Shown: piece by piece, positions 18,605 to 27,848 of the stretch
Numbering within the stretch: position 1 is the first letter of the stretch
How the letters are laid out: every line of letters begins with the position of its first letter
Assembly (NCBI GenBank): GCA_003427395.1
Contig: BFEA01000470.1
Span: 779,390 to 807,552 of the forward strand
Reading direction: 5' to 3'
Length of the DNA: 28,163 bases
Origin: Chara braunii
Taxonomy: Eukaryota > Streptophyta > Charophyceae > Charales > Characeae
The notes under the pieces: generated by a model
Told to the model about the DNA's origin: nothing
Databases searched by the model: none
The model's input: the letters and a program-made list of their open reading frames with translations, nothing else
Made by a program: the position numbers and the translations under genes

Positions 18605-20287
18605 AAATATGGAAAAATAAACATACTTCTATTTTTGGACGCTCGTTGATCATTAATAATGTCATTCTAGCATCTATTTGGTACAAGTCAGGGATTTGGG
18701 CTTTGGATAAAGATTTTCTCAAATCCCTCCAGAGGCAACTGACCGCTTTCTTATGGAGGGGTAATCATGAGTACAACAATGTCATCAGTAGGGTAGCCTG
18801 GCAGTCAATCATTCAACCAAAGTCGGGGGGAGGTTTGAGGATTCTTGATCATCTGACTCAAGCCAAGGCCCTTTCAATACAATGGTTTCAACATTTGTTA
18901 TTCATCCCTCAGACTCCATGGGCACCTTTAGCCCTGGAACAAATTAAGAGATTAGCACCCCCTACGGCTGAAGGAATTGATCCGCTAACATGGTTGGAAA
19001 ACCGTTCATGGACTCTTTCCAGGAGCAGCTCTAAGCCGATAACATCAACAACAACAGCAGTCTCAAACAGGGAAGCTGTTAGACAAGACTTGAAAAATGA
19101 CCCATTTTGGGTCTCCTTGTTAAAAACATGGAGACAACTTCTTCTTACTGATAAATTATCACCAGAAAGGTGGGAGGAAGTGTGTCAACAACCTCTTTTT
19201 GACAACAGGTGGATTCGAGACTCTCAGGGTTATGTTCTCCATTGCATGCATTCTCCTTGGAAGGGTTGGGTTCAAAATGGCATCATGAGGATAAAGGACA
19301 TATGGGACAAGGAGACCAAGGACTGCATTCTCCTTGGAAGGGTTGGGTTCAAAATTGCATGATTGGGTAGCACTCAAAGCTCATCCCCGAGAAATAGGTA
19401 TAATCCTAGATCACAACCAGAATGGGGAATTTCTTTTACAAACATTTTTGTTATCATCATCAAACGTTGCAATACCAAAGGGACAAGAGGAAACTAGATG
19501 GGTTCAGTATCAACATATTTTTAGAATAAGGGTAATCAAAATTAAGGATTTTTGGGTAGCCTACAAACCTGATTGTACCATTTCAGAACTTTATTTTGAT
19601 CCTGCTAATTGGGTATGGGGTTCGGTGTCGACGAAAGGAAGATATAACAAATCATTCAAGAGAAATTTCCATTCACTAAAAGTCAAATCAGCCTATAGTA
19701 TGCTGCGACCCAAGTTTAATTTAAAAGACAAGGTCTCAACAAGGTGGATGGCACACCTCAATATTAGTAAGGAGGAGCCGAGATCAGTCCGTTGGTTCAA
19801 AACTGTTAAGGACAAACCATCAAAAATAGCTTCTCTACAATGGCAAATTGAACATAGGTGTCTCCCTACCAATGATTGGCTTATAGACAAATCATCTTTA
19901 GAACAGAAAGGATTAGCAGTACGATGGTGCAAACTTTGTAAATCTGCTTTCCCAAGTAGAATTTCTCTTGAAACACTATAACATATTTTTATGCAGTGTC
20001 CGGGTTCAATCTGGCTTTGGAGATGGTGGGATCGTATATGGTCACAACTAGTCCCACAGGTCAAATGGCCATGGGGGTGGAAAGCTATCCTCCTTGAGTC
20101 CTGGAGTACGAACCCAGATCTGGTTGAAAATAATGAAGAATTTGTGGATAATCTATTCCATATAGGGAGAAGAGCGGTAATATGGGCTATCAGGAGAAAG
20201 AGGTGCACTTATGAATGGGAAGGGGCTAGGTTAGATGGTCAGATTTCACAGATATTATCAAGCAACAAATTCAAACAGATATTTTGA
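18574..20287 (+). pseudogene. LINE ORF2, thumb/C-terminal region with zf-RVT
   Basis: A frame from 18574 to 19362 carries the post-RT segment (KMKIWKNKHTSIFGRSLIINNV, then LWRGN and GGGLRILD) typical of plant L1-type ORF2. Another frameshift near 19331 passes into the frame of 19334-19981 and, after a TAA at 19979, to 20287. The zf-RVT motif is split by that stop: CKLC (about 19930) and then HIFMQC. A 40-bp segment at 19248 recurs at 19325 at the site of this frameshift. I see no RNase H domain. The last TGA at 20285 is taken as the original end of ORF2. Confidence 0.75.
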
Positions 20288-20434
20288 CAAAGTGGGATCA
20301 AATAAAACAAAGAAAAAGCTACGTTACCAGCTGTCCGATTGGGAGACGTCTCCGGGAGACGGTGGAGGGGTAGTTGTCCGAACAATCGGACAACAGGTTT
20401 TTTGCCATTAAAAAAAAAAAAAAAAAAAAAAAAA
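20288..20434 (+). mobile_element. LINE 3' UTR with stem-loop and poly-A tail
   Basis: After the ORF2 stop there is a short UTR. A 9-bp perfect stem (GTTGTCCGA, loop ACAA, TCGGACAAC) lies at 20373-20394, and a GGAGACGTCTCC palindrome lies at 20342-20353. CTGTCCGATTG at 20331-20341 could compete for the same partner. The element ends in 25 A residues (20410-20434). Such 3' hairpins can be the signal the RT recognises, but here that is inference. The target duplication was not found. Confidence 0.7.
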
Positions 20435-21425
20435 GTGGGGGGGGGTCTACGCACTCCCAGGGGAGCCCCCAAATTTTTTTGGGGCTATTTTGAGCAAAAA
20501 CAGGAAAGAAAATAGAAACAGGCTTTTGTGATGACCCGCCAAAAGACGGACTGAGACACACAACTGATTTCTGAGTTTTGCTCGTGGAATGAATGCCTTA
20601 CTGGGTTTCCCGCATGTTGCTGGGTTTGCTAAGTCTGTGTGTGTGCGTGTTTGCTGGTCTGCATGTCTGTCTGAGTGCTTGTGTGCTTGAGTGTGTGTGT
20701 GACCCTTAAGGGCACTTGTTCGTCCATTGGGCCCGTAGGGCCGGTACTTACCTGTGGCCGTGACATCGAGGGTTGCAGCAGGGAAAAACACTCGAGTGGG
20801 CGGGAAGAGGGCCGCAGTACGGTATGTGGTCATGGCGGCCTGAGCTGTAGCAGCCATAGCTGCTTTATGTTGTCCTTTGGACATCACGGTTGGGCATAGT
20901 AGTCCGCCATAGCCTCGGCCTATGCGAGTGAAGAGGAACGAGAGCCGACCATGGCTATGGAGGACCTCATGTGACACCAGCAGTCGAAGAGAGGACTTCG
21001 ACATTGATTGTGGATCAGCCATTCAACATTGTTATTATTGTTTGTTGTTTGAATTGAGAAGGGGGAGATAAGGAGGAGGAGAGAGTTTGGCGAAGAAGAA
21101 GAGTTTTGTCATTTGTCAATGCTGGTGTACATCATCTTCTTCTTTCTTTCTTACTTTTTCTTCTTCTTCTTACCCTCTCACCTCTCTCAAGTTCGCAATT
21201 GAACGGCATGGTGCTATGTGATGAATGTGTACTTCGAACTTGGTCCCGGACATGAGACTTTGGGAAGTTTGGGTTGTGTGGGGAGGTGGAGTTGGGTGGT
21301 TGGGGGGTTCCAATGGAGAGGCCGCTGCTGCAGTCGACAACTTGAGCACGGCGCAGCAACTACCGTTGATGCAGCGGTTGCGGTACGTGCAGCAATTGCT
21401 GCTTGTATACCATCCGCTGCAGCAG
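20435..21425. other. Unassigned stretch with TG/CT-rich segments
   Basis: After the LINE tail there is a G run (20437-20446). From about 20526 sequence beginning TGTGATGACCCGCC could be an LTR start, but no matching CA end with a PBS was found, so I do not call it. TG-rich DNA spans about 20633-20702 and TTC-rich DNA about 21134-21172. No protein family is recognised in any frame. Confidence 0.4.
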
Positions 21426-21428
21426 ATG

Positions 21429-21540
21429 CAGCAGGTGCAGTGGCATCGACATCCGCCGCAGCAAGTGCGGTGGCAGCGACATCGGCCGCAGCAGGTGCAG
21501 TCACAGCAACATCCGCCGCAGCAGGTGCTGCAGCTGGTAC
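21429..21540. repeat. 30-bp minisatellite, about 3.7 copies
   Basis: Units begin at 21429, 21459, 21489 and 21519, each starting CAGCA(A/G)GTGC and most ending in CATC(C/G)GCCG. A less regular CAG/GCA-rich lead-in extends upstream to about 21345. All three plus-strand frames are open here because of the composition, but none matches a known protein. Confidence 0.85.
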
Positions 21541-21567
21541 AAGTACTACACCCACTGCATTCCACCC

Positions 21568-21590
21568 ACATACACACACACACACACACC
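21568..21590. repeat. (AC)n microsatellite
   Basis: A run of about eleven dinucleotide units of AC/CA with few interruptions. Confidence 0.8.
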
Positions 21591-21669
21591 TCATACAGAC
21601 CATTTGAATTGATTGCCTGAATGATTGAAAGAGTGAGTGACCAAGCGACAGACTGACTGACTTACATAC

Positions 21670-21829
21670 CGACTGACCGAGTAACTGACTCACTGGCATA
21701 CACACAGAAACACACGCAGAAACACACACAGACACACACCACAAATGGCCGACTGACCGAGTAACTAACTCACTGGCATACACACAGAAACACACGCAGA
21801 AACACACACAGACACACACACAGACACAC
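21670..21829. repeat. 80-bp tandem duplication
   Basis: CGACTGACCGAGTAACT starts copies at 21670 and 21750, period 80. Each contains a CACTGGCATACACACAG segment and (CA)-rich DNA. The copies are almost identical, so the duplication is fairly young. CA-rich sequence continues to about 21846. Confidence 0.85.
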
Positions 21830-21975
21830 ACAAACACCCACACACAACGACATTCACATTTGCTGAACACGGTTGCACATTGCTGTTGCGATTTCAAGCA
21901 CGACAAACAAATGAGAGAGAAGCACGACCAATGCAGCATATATAGTTCAACTGTGAACATCAACAACGAACTGAA

Positions 21976-22064
<89 letters not shown>
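21976..22064. repeat. Long (CT)n microsatellite
   Basis: About 85 bp of nearly uninterrupted CT with one or two G interruptions at its start. The minus-strand (GA)n side gives Arg-Glu runs in ORFs, which are artefacts. Confidence 0.95.
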
Positions 22065-22072
<8 letters not shown>

Positions 22073-22217
22073 ATGGCAGCAACCAACGATCCACAGCCAC
22101 TCACACAAACGCACTTTGCAACCACCTGACTCCGAACACGTCCCCCATACTCCACCGCCCCCCACCCCCCAAAGACAAATGGACGCAGATGGACGGGCAC
22201 TACCACAGTACATCCCA

Positions 22218-23558
22218 CTAGTCCGCCATGTCGCCGGTGCCATCGGAGTTGTCGTCATCTCCTGCCTCATCCTCACCCCTCATACGTGTCTCCTCCTCAT
22301 AGTCGTTGCCGGACATCTCATATGAGGTGTTGCCATCATCATTCTCATCAGGATCATCGTCCAGCACGCGAGTAGAGGTTTTCTGCATCTCTCTACTGCC
22401 TGCTCGAGATCTTGTACGGACACCTGCAAGAACACCAACTCCTGCAACAATCCCCTCCGCAACATCGCCAGTCTCTGACCTGCCGTGGCCTAGTGCACTC
22501 AGTGCCCATGACTGGTGTTGCTTGCCTCGGCCTTCGCCTGAGTCACGAGGCCGGCCACGACCTCGACGTGTAGGAGGTGGCTCCCCGCCTACATCATCCT
22601 CCCTTTGTCTCTTCTTCCTGCCAGCACAACTCGTCTTCACATTATCGCAGATAGCCAAAGACTGTTGTGCCGGAAGTGGGGGCATGCCCAGCGGACTGCG
22701 GTCGGGCATGGTAGCAGTCCTAGATGATGATGGCCGTAGTGACGTGGGTAGAGTAGAGCGCTCAATGGGCATGGAAGTGTGGGGTGAGTGGATGTCTGTA
22801 GGTGATGGCAATGGCGGTATGCCTGCTACACTGGTCAAGGGTGCGCGACTTGCCATTAACAAGTTGCGTCCCCCGCCCTGCATCGCCTTACTGGAGACGC
22901 TGTCGAGAGCTCCCCCACCTCCTCCAGATGCTTGCTCCTGAGCTGCCATGCGATGTGCTGGCGACATGCAATGTACACCAAGATCCACCCCCTGCGAGGA
23001 TTGTGCGGCACGTGGGGGCAGCGAAGGAATCCCGTAGAATGAACCCTTAGTGAGTGTGATGTCTCGAGCACGGCTCTCCTGCGGGGGAACCCTACCCGTC
23101 TCCTCCCTCCTGTCCTCCGTCCTGTCCTTCGTCCTGTCCTCCGCCATCACAACGCCCTCATCTCGAACGACACTCTCGTCAATCTTGTCACTCACTCTCT
23201 CGCGTACAATGTCTGATCGCCCCTCATCCACTTGCTGCTCCACACTCACATCCACCCTAACTTCCACCCTCTGCTCCACCCTCTGCTCCACCCTCTGCTC
23301 CACCCTATGATCTGCAGCAAGGGGAGCACATGGATGTACCCTTTGGACCGCCCTCTGTTCCACTGTCGTGGCCAAACCTCCCCCCACCCGCTGTACTGCA
23401 GTCTGCACCGCCATACGGTCTGTGTTGTCACCCACCCTCTGATCAGCCCTGTGCCCCATCAATTCCTCTGCAACCACGTCCGCCCTCCGATCCACCGTCT
23501 GCACGACACTCTGTCTGATCCCCGAACGCTCTGAGAACTGCTCTCCCACCTGCTGCAC
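22218..23558 (-). pseudogene. hAT-derived protein, C-terminal part (acidic tail, NLS, AT-hook)
   Basis: This minus-strand frame continues the hAT transposase reading frame, overlapping its end by 100 bp in another phase, so a single frameshift near 23510-23570 would join them. Listed by residue in this frame: Val/Glu/Gln/Arg heptad-like repeats with a 12-bp VEQR repeat (85-100), a Pro/Ser-rich linker, a basic NLS-like GRKKRQRE (313-320), an AT-hook RRGRGRPR (331-338) and a very acidic C-terminus ending near GDMAD. The frame opens with GTG, so it is not an independent gene start. AT-hooks bind the minor groove of AT-rich DNA. Similar tails occur, as I recall, on charophyte hAT proteins. Whether the frameshift is real or a sequencing error cannot be told. 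Confidence 0.55.
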
Positions 23559-25363
23559 CCCTCCCTGTGCTGTGCCCTGTGCTCCACTGCCTGATCTGCC
23601 CTCTCGTCCATGCTATCATTATGCCTCTGCCCTGCCCTGTGCACCGCAGCACGGTGTACTGCACCCTGTGAAGATCCGCCAGTCCTGCGCACGTCGACGA
23701 CGCAAGCAGGGGAACCTAACGTGGCAGAATCATGTGGCTCCAGACCTTTGGAGTCGGCGACGGTCGGGCCTGCAATACGGGAGGACGAGGGCTGATTGCC
23801 GCATTGTGATGTTGTGGCGCCTGATGACCCTGTCTCTGCCACCAGTGGCTGTAAGGTCGAGGCAGGGATGTCGTCTTGGTGGCGCTTGATGTCCTCGTCT
23901 GCCCCCTCCGCATCGTCTGTCGCCAATAGGCCATCGACATCGACGTGGCCTCCCACCCTGCTCCGGAGGGTCCTCACTGCTTGGAAACTGCCATCAATGT
24001 ACGAGTCGAGGTCTGTGTGAGGGTCCAATGTCGTCCACTTGTCGAAAATATCCTGCTGGTTTTCTGCAACCACCTTCCCTCTGCCCCGATCTGCCTGCGC
24101 CTGCTCCATCATCTCGCGGTGCATCCACACCGCATCCTGCCATGGGGGCATTGTATCTGCCAAACGATCGTCTGCCGATAAAGACGTGATCCGATTACGG
24201 CCGTCCTTGCGACGATTAACCTGATCCTGCAGTTCCCAGTCATCCTCGCCCACATCTGGGGGGATCACATCTGTATCGTCGATCTCCTCTGGGGGGTCCT
24301 CTGCCATATTCGCCCACACGTCGATATAACGACTCTCCGGCCGCCTGCTAGCACTGAGAAGCTGCATGTTCCAATGAATGAACACGAGTTTCTCAACACT
24401 CTTAGCGGAGAGGTTGTTGCGCCTCTTTGTGTGAATGAAGTCGTGAGTCGCCCAGTTGCGCTCGCAAGGAGTTGTTGTCGACCACATGCCAAGCACCTTC
24501 TTCGCGATGGCCTGCAACCTTGGGAAACGGCCGCCGTGAAGGTCCCACCACAACGCTGGGTGCATGGTCCTCGATGCTGCATCCCGAGTGGCGTACTGGT
24601 CCCACCAGTGAGGTCCATGCTCCGGCCAGTATTGCGGATCGTCTGAATGGAAAGTCCATAAAGCCTCCCAGAGGTTATGCATCTCCTCTGCCCCCCAGTC
24701 CCCGCCCAAAGTGCGAGCGAAGTGGTCAAGTGCGCTCTGCACAACAGGGGCCGACCGGTCCCTCAACAGCGACACGTCGCGCCTACGAGGATCCAGCAAA
24801 TAAGTCGCGGCATGGGCAGGCTGACGCATCATCGCGCACCTATCTGCCACAATCTCAGCAAGTGCCAAGAGACGGTCCAGATCTTTCTGCACCTTGTTCC
24901 CTAGGAAAGGATCCAAGGTCCTCTGTCTCGCTCTCAACCCCACATGTGCGGATGCAACCTGCGTGCCAAGAGTTGCTCTGCCGCCCCCTCCATCGCCCCC
25001 ACCCGCCATACCGACAAGTGACTCCAATCGGGCGCGTCCATCATCTGCATCACGTCTCTGTACAGGCAGCTCCTTTGCACGATCCACGCTGTCCGCACCT
25101 CTGCCCTGCTCAGTGGCAAGGACTTCTGTATCTCTCGCGGGTTCATCCGGCTCGACAGCACCCTCACCTCCGCGCATGTCATCCATAGCCAGCGTCCCCT
25201 CCAAGGCATCAGCATGCTCCGCGGCCAATCTTTGTGAAAGCGGGTCCCTGAGCATAACTCCTGCTCGCTGCAATCGCCACAAGATCTCTCCAGTCCGCCA
25301 CGGGCAGTGTGCCTTTTGTTTAGTGGAGTGCTCAACTGCCCTGGATCTGGAACCGGGAAACAT
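23459..25363 (-). CDS. hAT-family transposase derivative, dimerisation domain present, catalytic core not seen
   Basis: The 634-residue minus-strand frame holds a clear hAT C-terminal dimerisation region at residues 268-337: HPALWWDLHGG, then FPRLQAIAKKVLG, CERNW (300-304) and HTKRRNNLSAKSVEKLVFIHWN. Just before it, HAATYLLDP (184-192) matches the helix that precedes the domain in this family. Residues 60-145 are Gly/Asp/Glu/Arg-rich with no fold visible. The DUF659-like segment carrying the catalytic Asp residues and the C-x-x-H motif, usually several hundred residues, is missing, although the frame is continuous. The result looks like an internally deleted or repurposed transposase rather than an active one. 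Residues after 340 are an acidic, Gln/Asp-rich tail. The Met at 25363 may not be the true start, because a BED-like segment lies just upstream in another frame. No terminal inverted repeats or 8-bp target duplication were located. Confidence 0.7.
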   Translation of the reverse strand: MFPGSRSRAVEHSTKQKAHCPWRTGEILWRLQRAGVMLRDPLSQRLAAEHADALEGTLAMDDMRGGEGAVEPDEPARDTEVLATEQGRGADSVDRAKELPVQRRDADDGRARLESLVGMAGGGDGGGGRATLGTQVASAHVGLRARQRTLDPFLGNKVQKDLDRLLALAEIVADRCAMMRQPAHAATYLLDPRRRDVSLLRDRSAPVVQSALDHFARTLGGDWGAEEMHNLWEALWTFHSDDPQYWPEHGPHWWDQYATRDAASRTMHPALWWDLHGGRFPRLQAIAKKVLGMWSTTTPCERNWATHDFIHTKRRNNLSAKSVEKLVFIHWNMQLLSASRRPESRYIDVWANMAEDPPEEIDDTDVIPPDVGEDDWELQDQVNRRKDGRNRITSLSADDRLADTMPPWQDAVWMHREMMEQAQADRGRGKVVAENQQDIFDKWTTLDPHTDLDSYIDGSFQAVRTLRSRVGGHVDVDGLLATDDAEGADEDIKRHQDDIPASTLQPLVAETGSSGATTSQCGNQPSSSRIAGPTVADSKGLEPHDSATLGSPACVVDVRRTGGSSQGAVHRAAVHRAGQRHNDSMDERADQAVEHRAQHREGCSRWESSSQSVRGSDRVSCRRWIGGRTWLQRN

Positions 25364-25538
25364 CGCACAGGCGACAACGCATCAAGAAGTTGCCGCCACC
25401 AACCAAAACGTGGTCCTGACCCCTTTCGATCCACTCCCACACAGCATGTGAACGCTGCAAGTCCGCTTGTTTCCAATCGGGCAATGGCACGAAGGCGGGA
25501 TATGCGGTGCCCAAACGACGTCTGCTCGCCGCCGCCAT
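25332..25538 (-). pseudogene. Probable BED zinc-finger N-terminus of the hAT protein
   Basis: This 68-residue frame ends where the hAT frame begins. It contains VWEWIERGQDHVLVGGG, then RCRLC, a C-x2-C pair. The partner residues His and Cys (VEHSTKQKAHC) are at residues 10-20 of the next frame. Together they fit the C-x2-C ... H-x-C plan of a BED finger split by a frameshift near 25335-25365. BED fingers are the usual N-terminal DNA-binding domain of hAT transposases. An intron or a sequencing error could also explain the phase change. Moderate confidence. Confidence 0.45.
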
Positions 25539-25736
25539 CGTGCACGAAACACTGACGTCGCATGAACGATGAGAGATCCGGATGTGGCGTGTTGAAGGAC
25601 GGAGTCAGTCGAGGATCGGAACACAATGTCTTGCTTGCGCACCGGTTACCGCCTCAGGCATGCAGCAAGCGTGAGAGCTGCATTACCGATAGAACAAAGG
25701 CAATGAGTTAGACATCTTGTAAATTGTTCAGCAGCG

Positions 25737-25870
25737 AATGGAGGAGGAGGAAGAGGAGGAGGATGACTTGGAGGACGCGGAATAAGAGGAGCAGGAAGAG
25801 GAGGCCCCGACGATGGAGGAGGAGGAGGACGAGCAGGAGCGCAAGGAGGAGGAGGAGTGGGAAGGGGCCG
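25737..25870 (+). repeat. GGA-rich simple sequence
   Basis: Irregular GGA/GAG/GAC triplets with a GACGATGGAGGAGG segment that recurs in related form at about 27037, 27524 and 27678. Glu-rich or Arg-rich frames over it are composition artefacts. Confidence 0.85.
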
Positions 25871-25942
25871 AAGTGGTTGGCCCTGTGTCACATTCGTCGG
25901 CCCTCATTCCTTTTCTTCTTCTAATAATTCAATCAAACAAAC

Positions 25943-26081
25943 GATCGATCAATCAATCAATCAATCAATCAATCAAACAATCAATCAATCAATTAGCAAC
26001 CAATCAATCGATCATTCGAAGATCCCATTAGACTGATTGATTCCATAGGATCTATCCAATCAATCTGTCCAATGGGATCTT

Positions 26082-26131
<50 letters not shown>

Positions 26132-26275
26132 ATTGGTTGATTGATTGAGTGATTGATTGATTGATTGGTTGATTGGTTGATTGATTGACCGATCGATCGA
26201 TGGATTGAATGGTTGACTGACTCATTGACTAATTGATTGATCGGATACCAAAAAAAAAAAAAAAAAAAAAAAAAA
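25943..26275 (-). repeat. Palindromic (AATC)n/(GATT)n cassette A, inverted orientation
   Basis: An (AATC)n run leads to a 32-bp arm (26017-26048), a 3-bp loop and a mirrored 32-bp arm (26052-26083). A (GATT)n run and then 26 A residues (26250-26275) follow. Matching blocks are CGAAGATCCCATTAGACTGATTGATT and its mirror, with a few mismatches. Read on the minus strand, the order T-tract, GGTATCCGATCAATCAA, repeat, hairpin, repeat matches cassettes B and C. Confidence 0.85.
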
Positions 26276-26309
26276 CGGAGGAGTGTGATGAGGAGCAGGC
26301 CGTGGTGAT

Positions 26310-26760
26310 GGAGAATGTGGCCTCGTCCTCCTCCTCCTCCTCCACCTCCATCGTCGTGGCCTCCTCCTCCACCTCTTCTTCCTCCTCCTCCTTCTCCCTC
26401 CTTCTCCTCCACCTCCTTCCTCGTCGTCGTCCTCCTCTCCGTCTTCCTCCTCGTTCTTCTCCATCGCCACGGCGTCCTCCTCCCCCGCTTCTTCTTCTTC
26501 CTCCTCGTCCAGCCAATCCATNTCCCCCCTACTNNTNGTTGTCCTTNCCATGCTCTTCCTCATCCTCTTCCCAGTCATCGTCCTACTCCTCGCCCTCCTC
26601 CTCTTCTTCCTCCTCTAAGTTCTCTCCCACCTCCGCCTCCATCGCCGTGGCCTCCTCCTCCACCTCTTCTTCCACCTCGTCCACCTTCCCCTCCTCCTCC
26701 TTCTCCTCCTCCTCCTCCTCCTCCTCCTCCTTCGTCGCCGTCCTCCTCTTCGTACTGCTT
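26310..26760 (-). repeat. CCT-rich (GGA-rich on the minus strand) simple sequence with Ns
   Basis: Irregular CCT/CTC/TCC triplets with runs such as CCTCCATCGCCGTGGCC. Five ambiguous bases lie between 26522 and 26547. This is the mirror-sense counterpart of the GGA-rich blocks. Confidence 0.85.
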
Positions 26761-26779
26761 TCTAGCGGGGGGGCAGGGA

Positions 26780-27081
26780 CAGATGGGACAAGGAGCAAGA
26801 AGAAAGAAGCGGGGGGGGAGAGGAGGCCGTGGCGATGGAAAAGGGCGAGGAGGAAGACCAAGAGGAGGACGACGACGAAGAAGGAGAAGGAGGAGGAGAA
26901 GGAGGATGAGGAGGAGGAGGAGGAGGAGGAGGAGGAGGAAGAAGAGAAGGAGGAGGTCCTCGAGGACGAGGACTGGGAAGGGGATGAGGAAGAAGCGGAG
27001 GACGAAGAACAGGTGGAGGAGGTGGAGGAGCGTCCGACGATGGTGGACGAGGAGGAGGTGGAGGAGGAGAAGGCCACGATC
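26780..27081 (+). repeat. GGA-rich simple sequence
   Basis: GGA/GAG/GAA triplets give long Glu-rich frames. The sense switches from CCT to GGA between 26755 and 26800. It ends in CGTCCGACGATGGTGGACG, a motif repeated before cassette C. Confidence 0.85.
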
Positions 27082-27106
27082 TTTTTTTTTTTTTTTTAGT
27101 CCGATT

Positions 27107-27171
<65 letters not shown>

Positions 27172-27268
27172 ACGATCGCGTCGAATCGCTTGATTCGATA
27201 GAATCTTGATATGTCAAGATCCTATCGAATCAAGCAATTCGACGGGATCGATCGATTGATCGATTGAT

Positions 27269-27316
<48 letters not shown>
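27082..27316 (+). repeat. Palindromic (AATC)n/(GATT)n cassette B
   Basis: A T tract (27082-27097) and then GTCCGATTAATC open (AATC)n. A 31-bp arm (27180-27210), a 2-bp loop and a mirrored arm (27213-27243) follow, with three mismatches, all transitions. (GATT)n closes the cassette. With the flanking repeats, the inverted repeat has arms of about 105 bp. Confidence 0.9.
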
Positions 27317-27339
27317 GGGCAATGACGGGGCGGAGACGA

Positions 27340-27710
27340 CGAGAGTGGAGCTGGGACTGGCGGGACAACGAGGTGGAGGAGAAGAGGGCGAGGAGGAGGA
27401 GGAGGACGACGACGAAGAAGAAGAAGAGGGCGAGGAGGAGGACGAGGAAGAGATGGAGGAGGAGGAGGGAGGTAGCGGCGATGGAGAAGAGCGAGGAGGA
27501 CGACGGCGAAGGAGGAGGAGGCCCCGACGATGGCGGAGGAGGAGGAAGAAGAGGAGGAGGAGGAAGAAGAGGAGGAGGAGGTGGAGGGGGAGAAGGAGGA
27601 CGACGAAGAGGAGGAGGAGGAGGAGGAGGCCATGATCAATGAAGAGGAGGAGGAGGAGGAGGAACGGGAGGAGCGCCCGACGATGGACGACGAGGAGGAG
27701 GGGGCCGCGG
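27340..27710 (+). repeat. GGA/GAC-rich part of the macrosatellite unit
   Basis: A segment of about 140 bp from 27385 to 27519, including GGTAGCGGCGATGG at 27471, recurs at 28018-28163 with small indels, offset about 644 bp. The remainder is irregular GGA/GAC. Confidence 0.85.
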
Positions 27711-27736
27711 TTTTTTTTGTTTTTTTTTTTGGTCCG

Positions 27737-27782
<46 letters not shown>

Positions 27783-27798
27783 TGATCGATCGATTGAT

Positions 27799-27846
<48 letters not shown>

Positions 27847-27848
27847 CG
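27711..27848 (+). repeat. Palindromic (AATC)n/(GATT)n cassette C
   Basis: A T-rich tract (27711-27730), GGTCCGATCAATC, an (AATC)n run, a short GATCGATC-type palindromic centre and a (GATT)n run. GTCCGAT starts at 27732 compared with 27099 in cassette B, an offset of 633. It is followed by GATGACGGGGC, as is cassette B. Confidence 0.85.

Noticed and set aside
20526-21030. LTR beginning TGTGATGACCCGCC
   Set aside because: No CA-ending partner, PBS or second copy could be found in the window.
21214-22218. 334-residue minus-strand ORF with Cys/Val and Arg-Glu runs
   Set aside because: It is made of (GA)n, (TG)n and 30-bp minisatellite sequence read in a chance frame; no family resemblance.
26233-27193. 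Long Glu-, Ser- or Pro-rich ORFs on both strands
   Set aside because: They arise from GGA/CCT triplet repeats, which are open in most frames. There is no domain and the sequence includes Ns.
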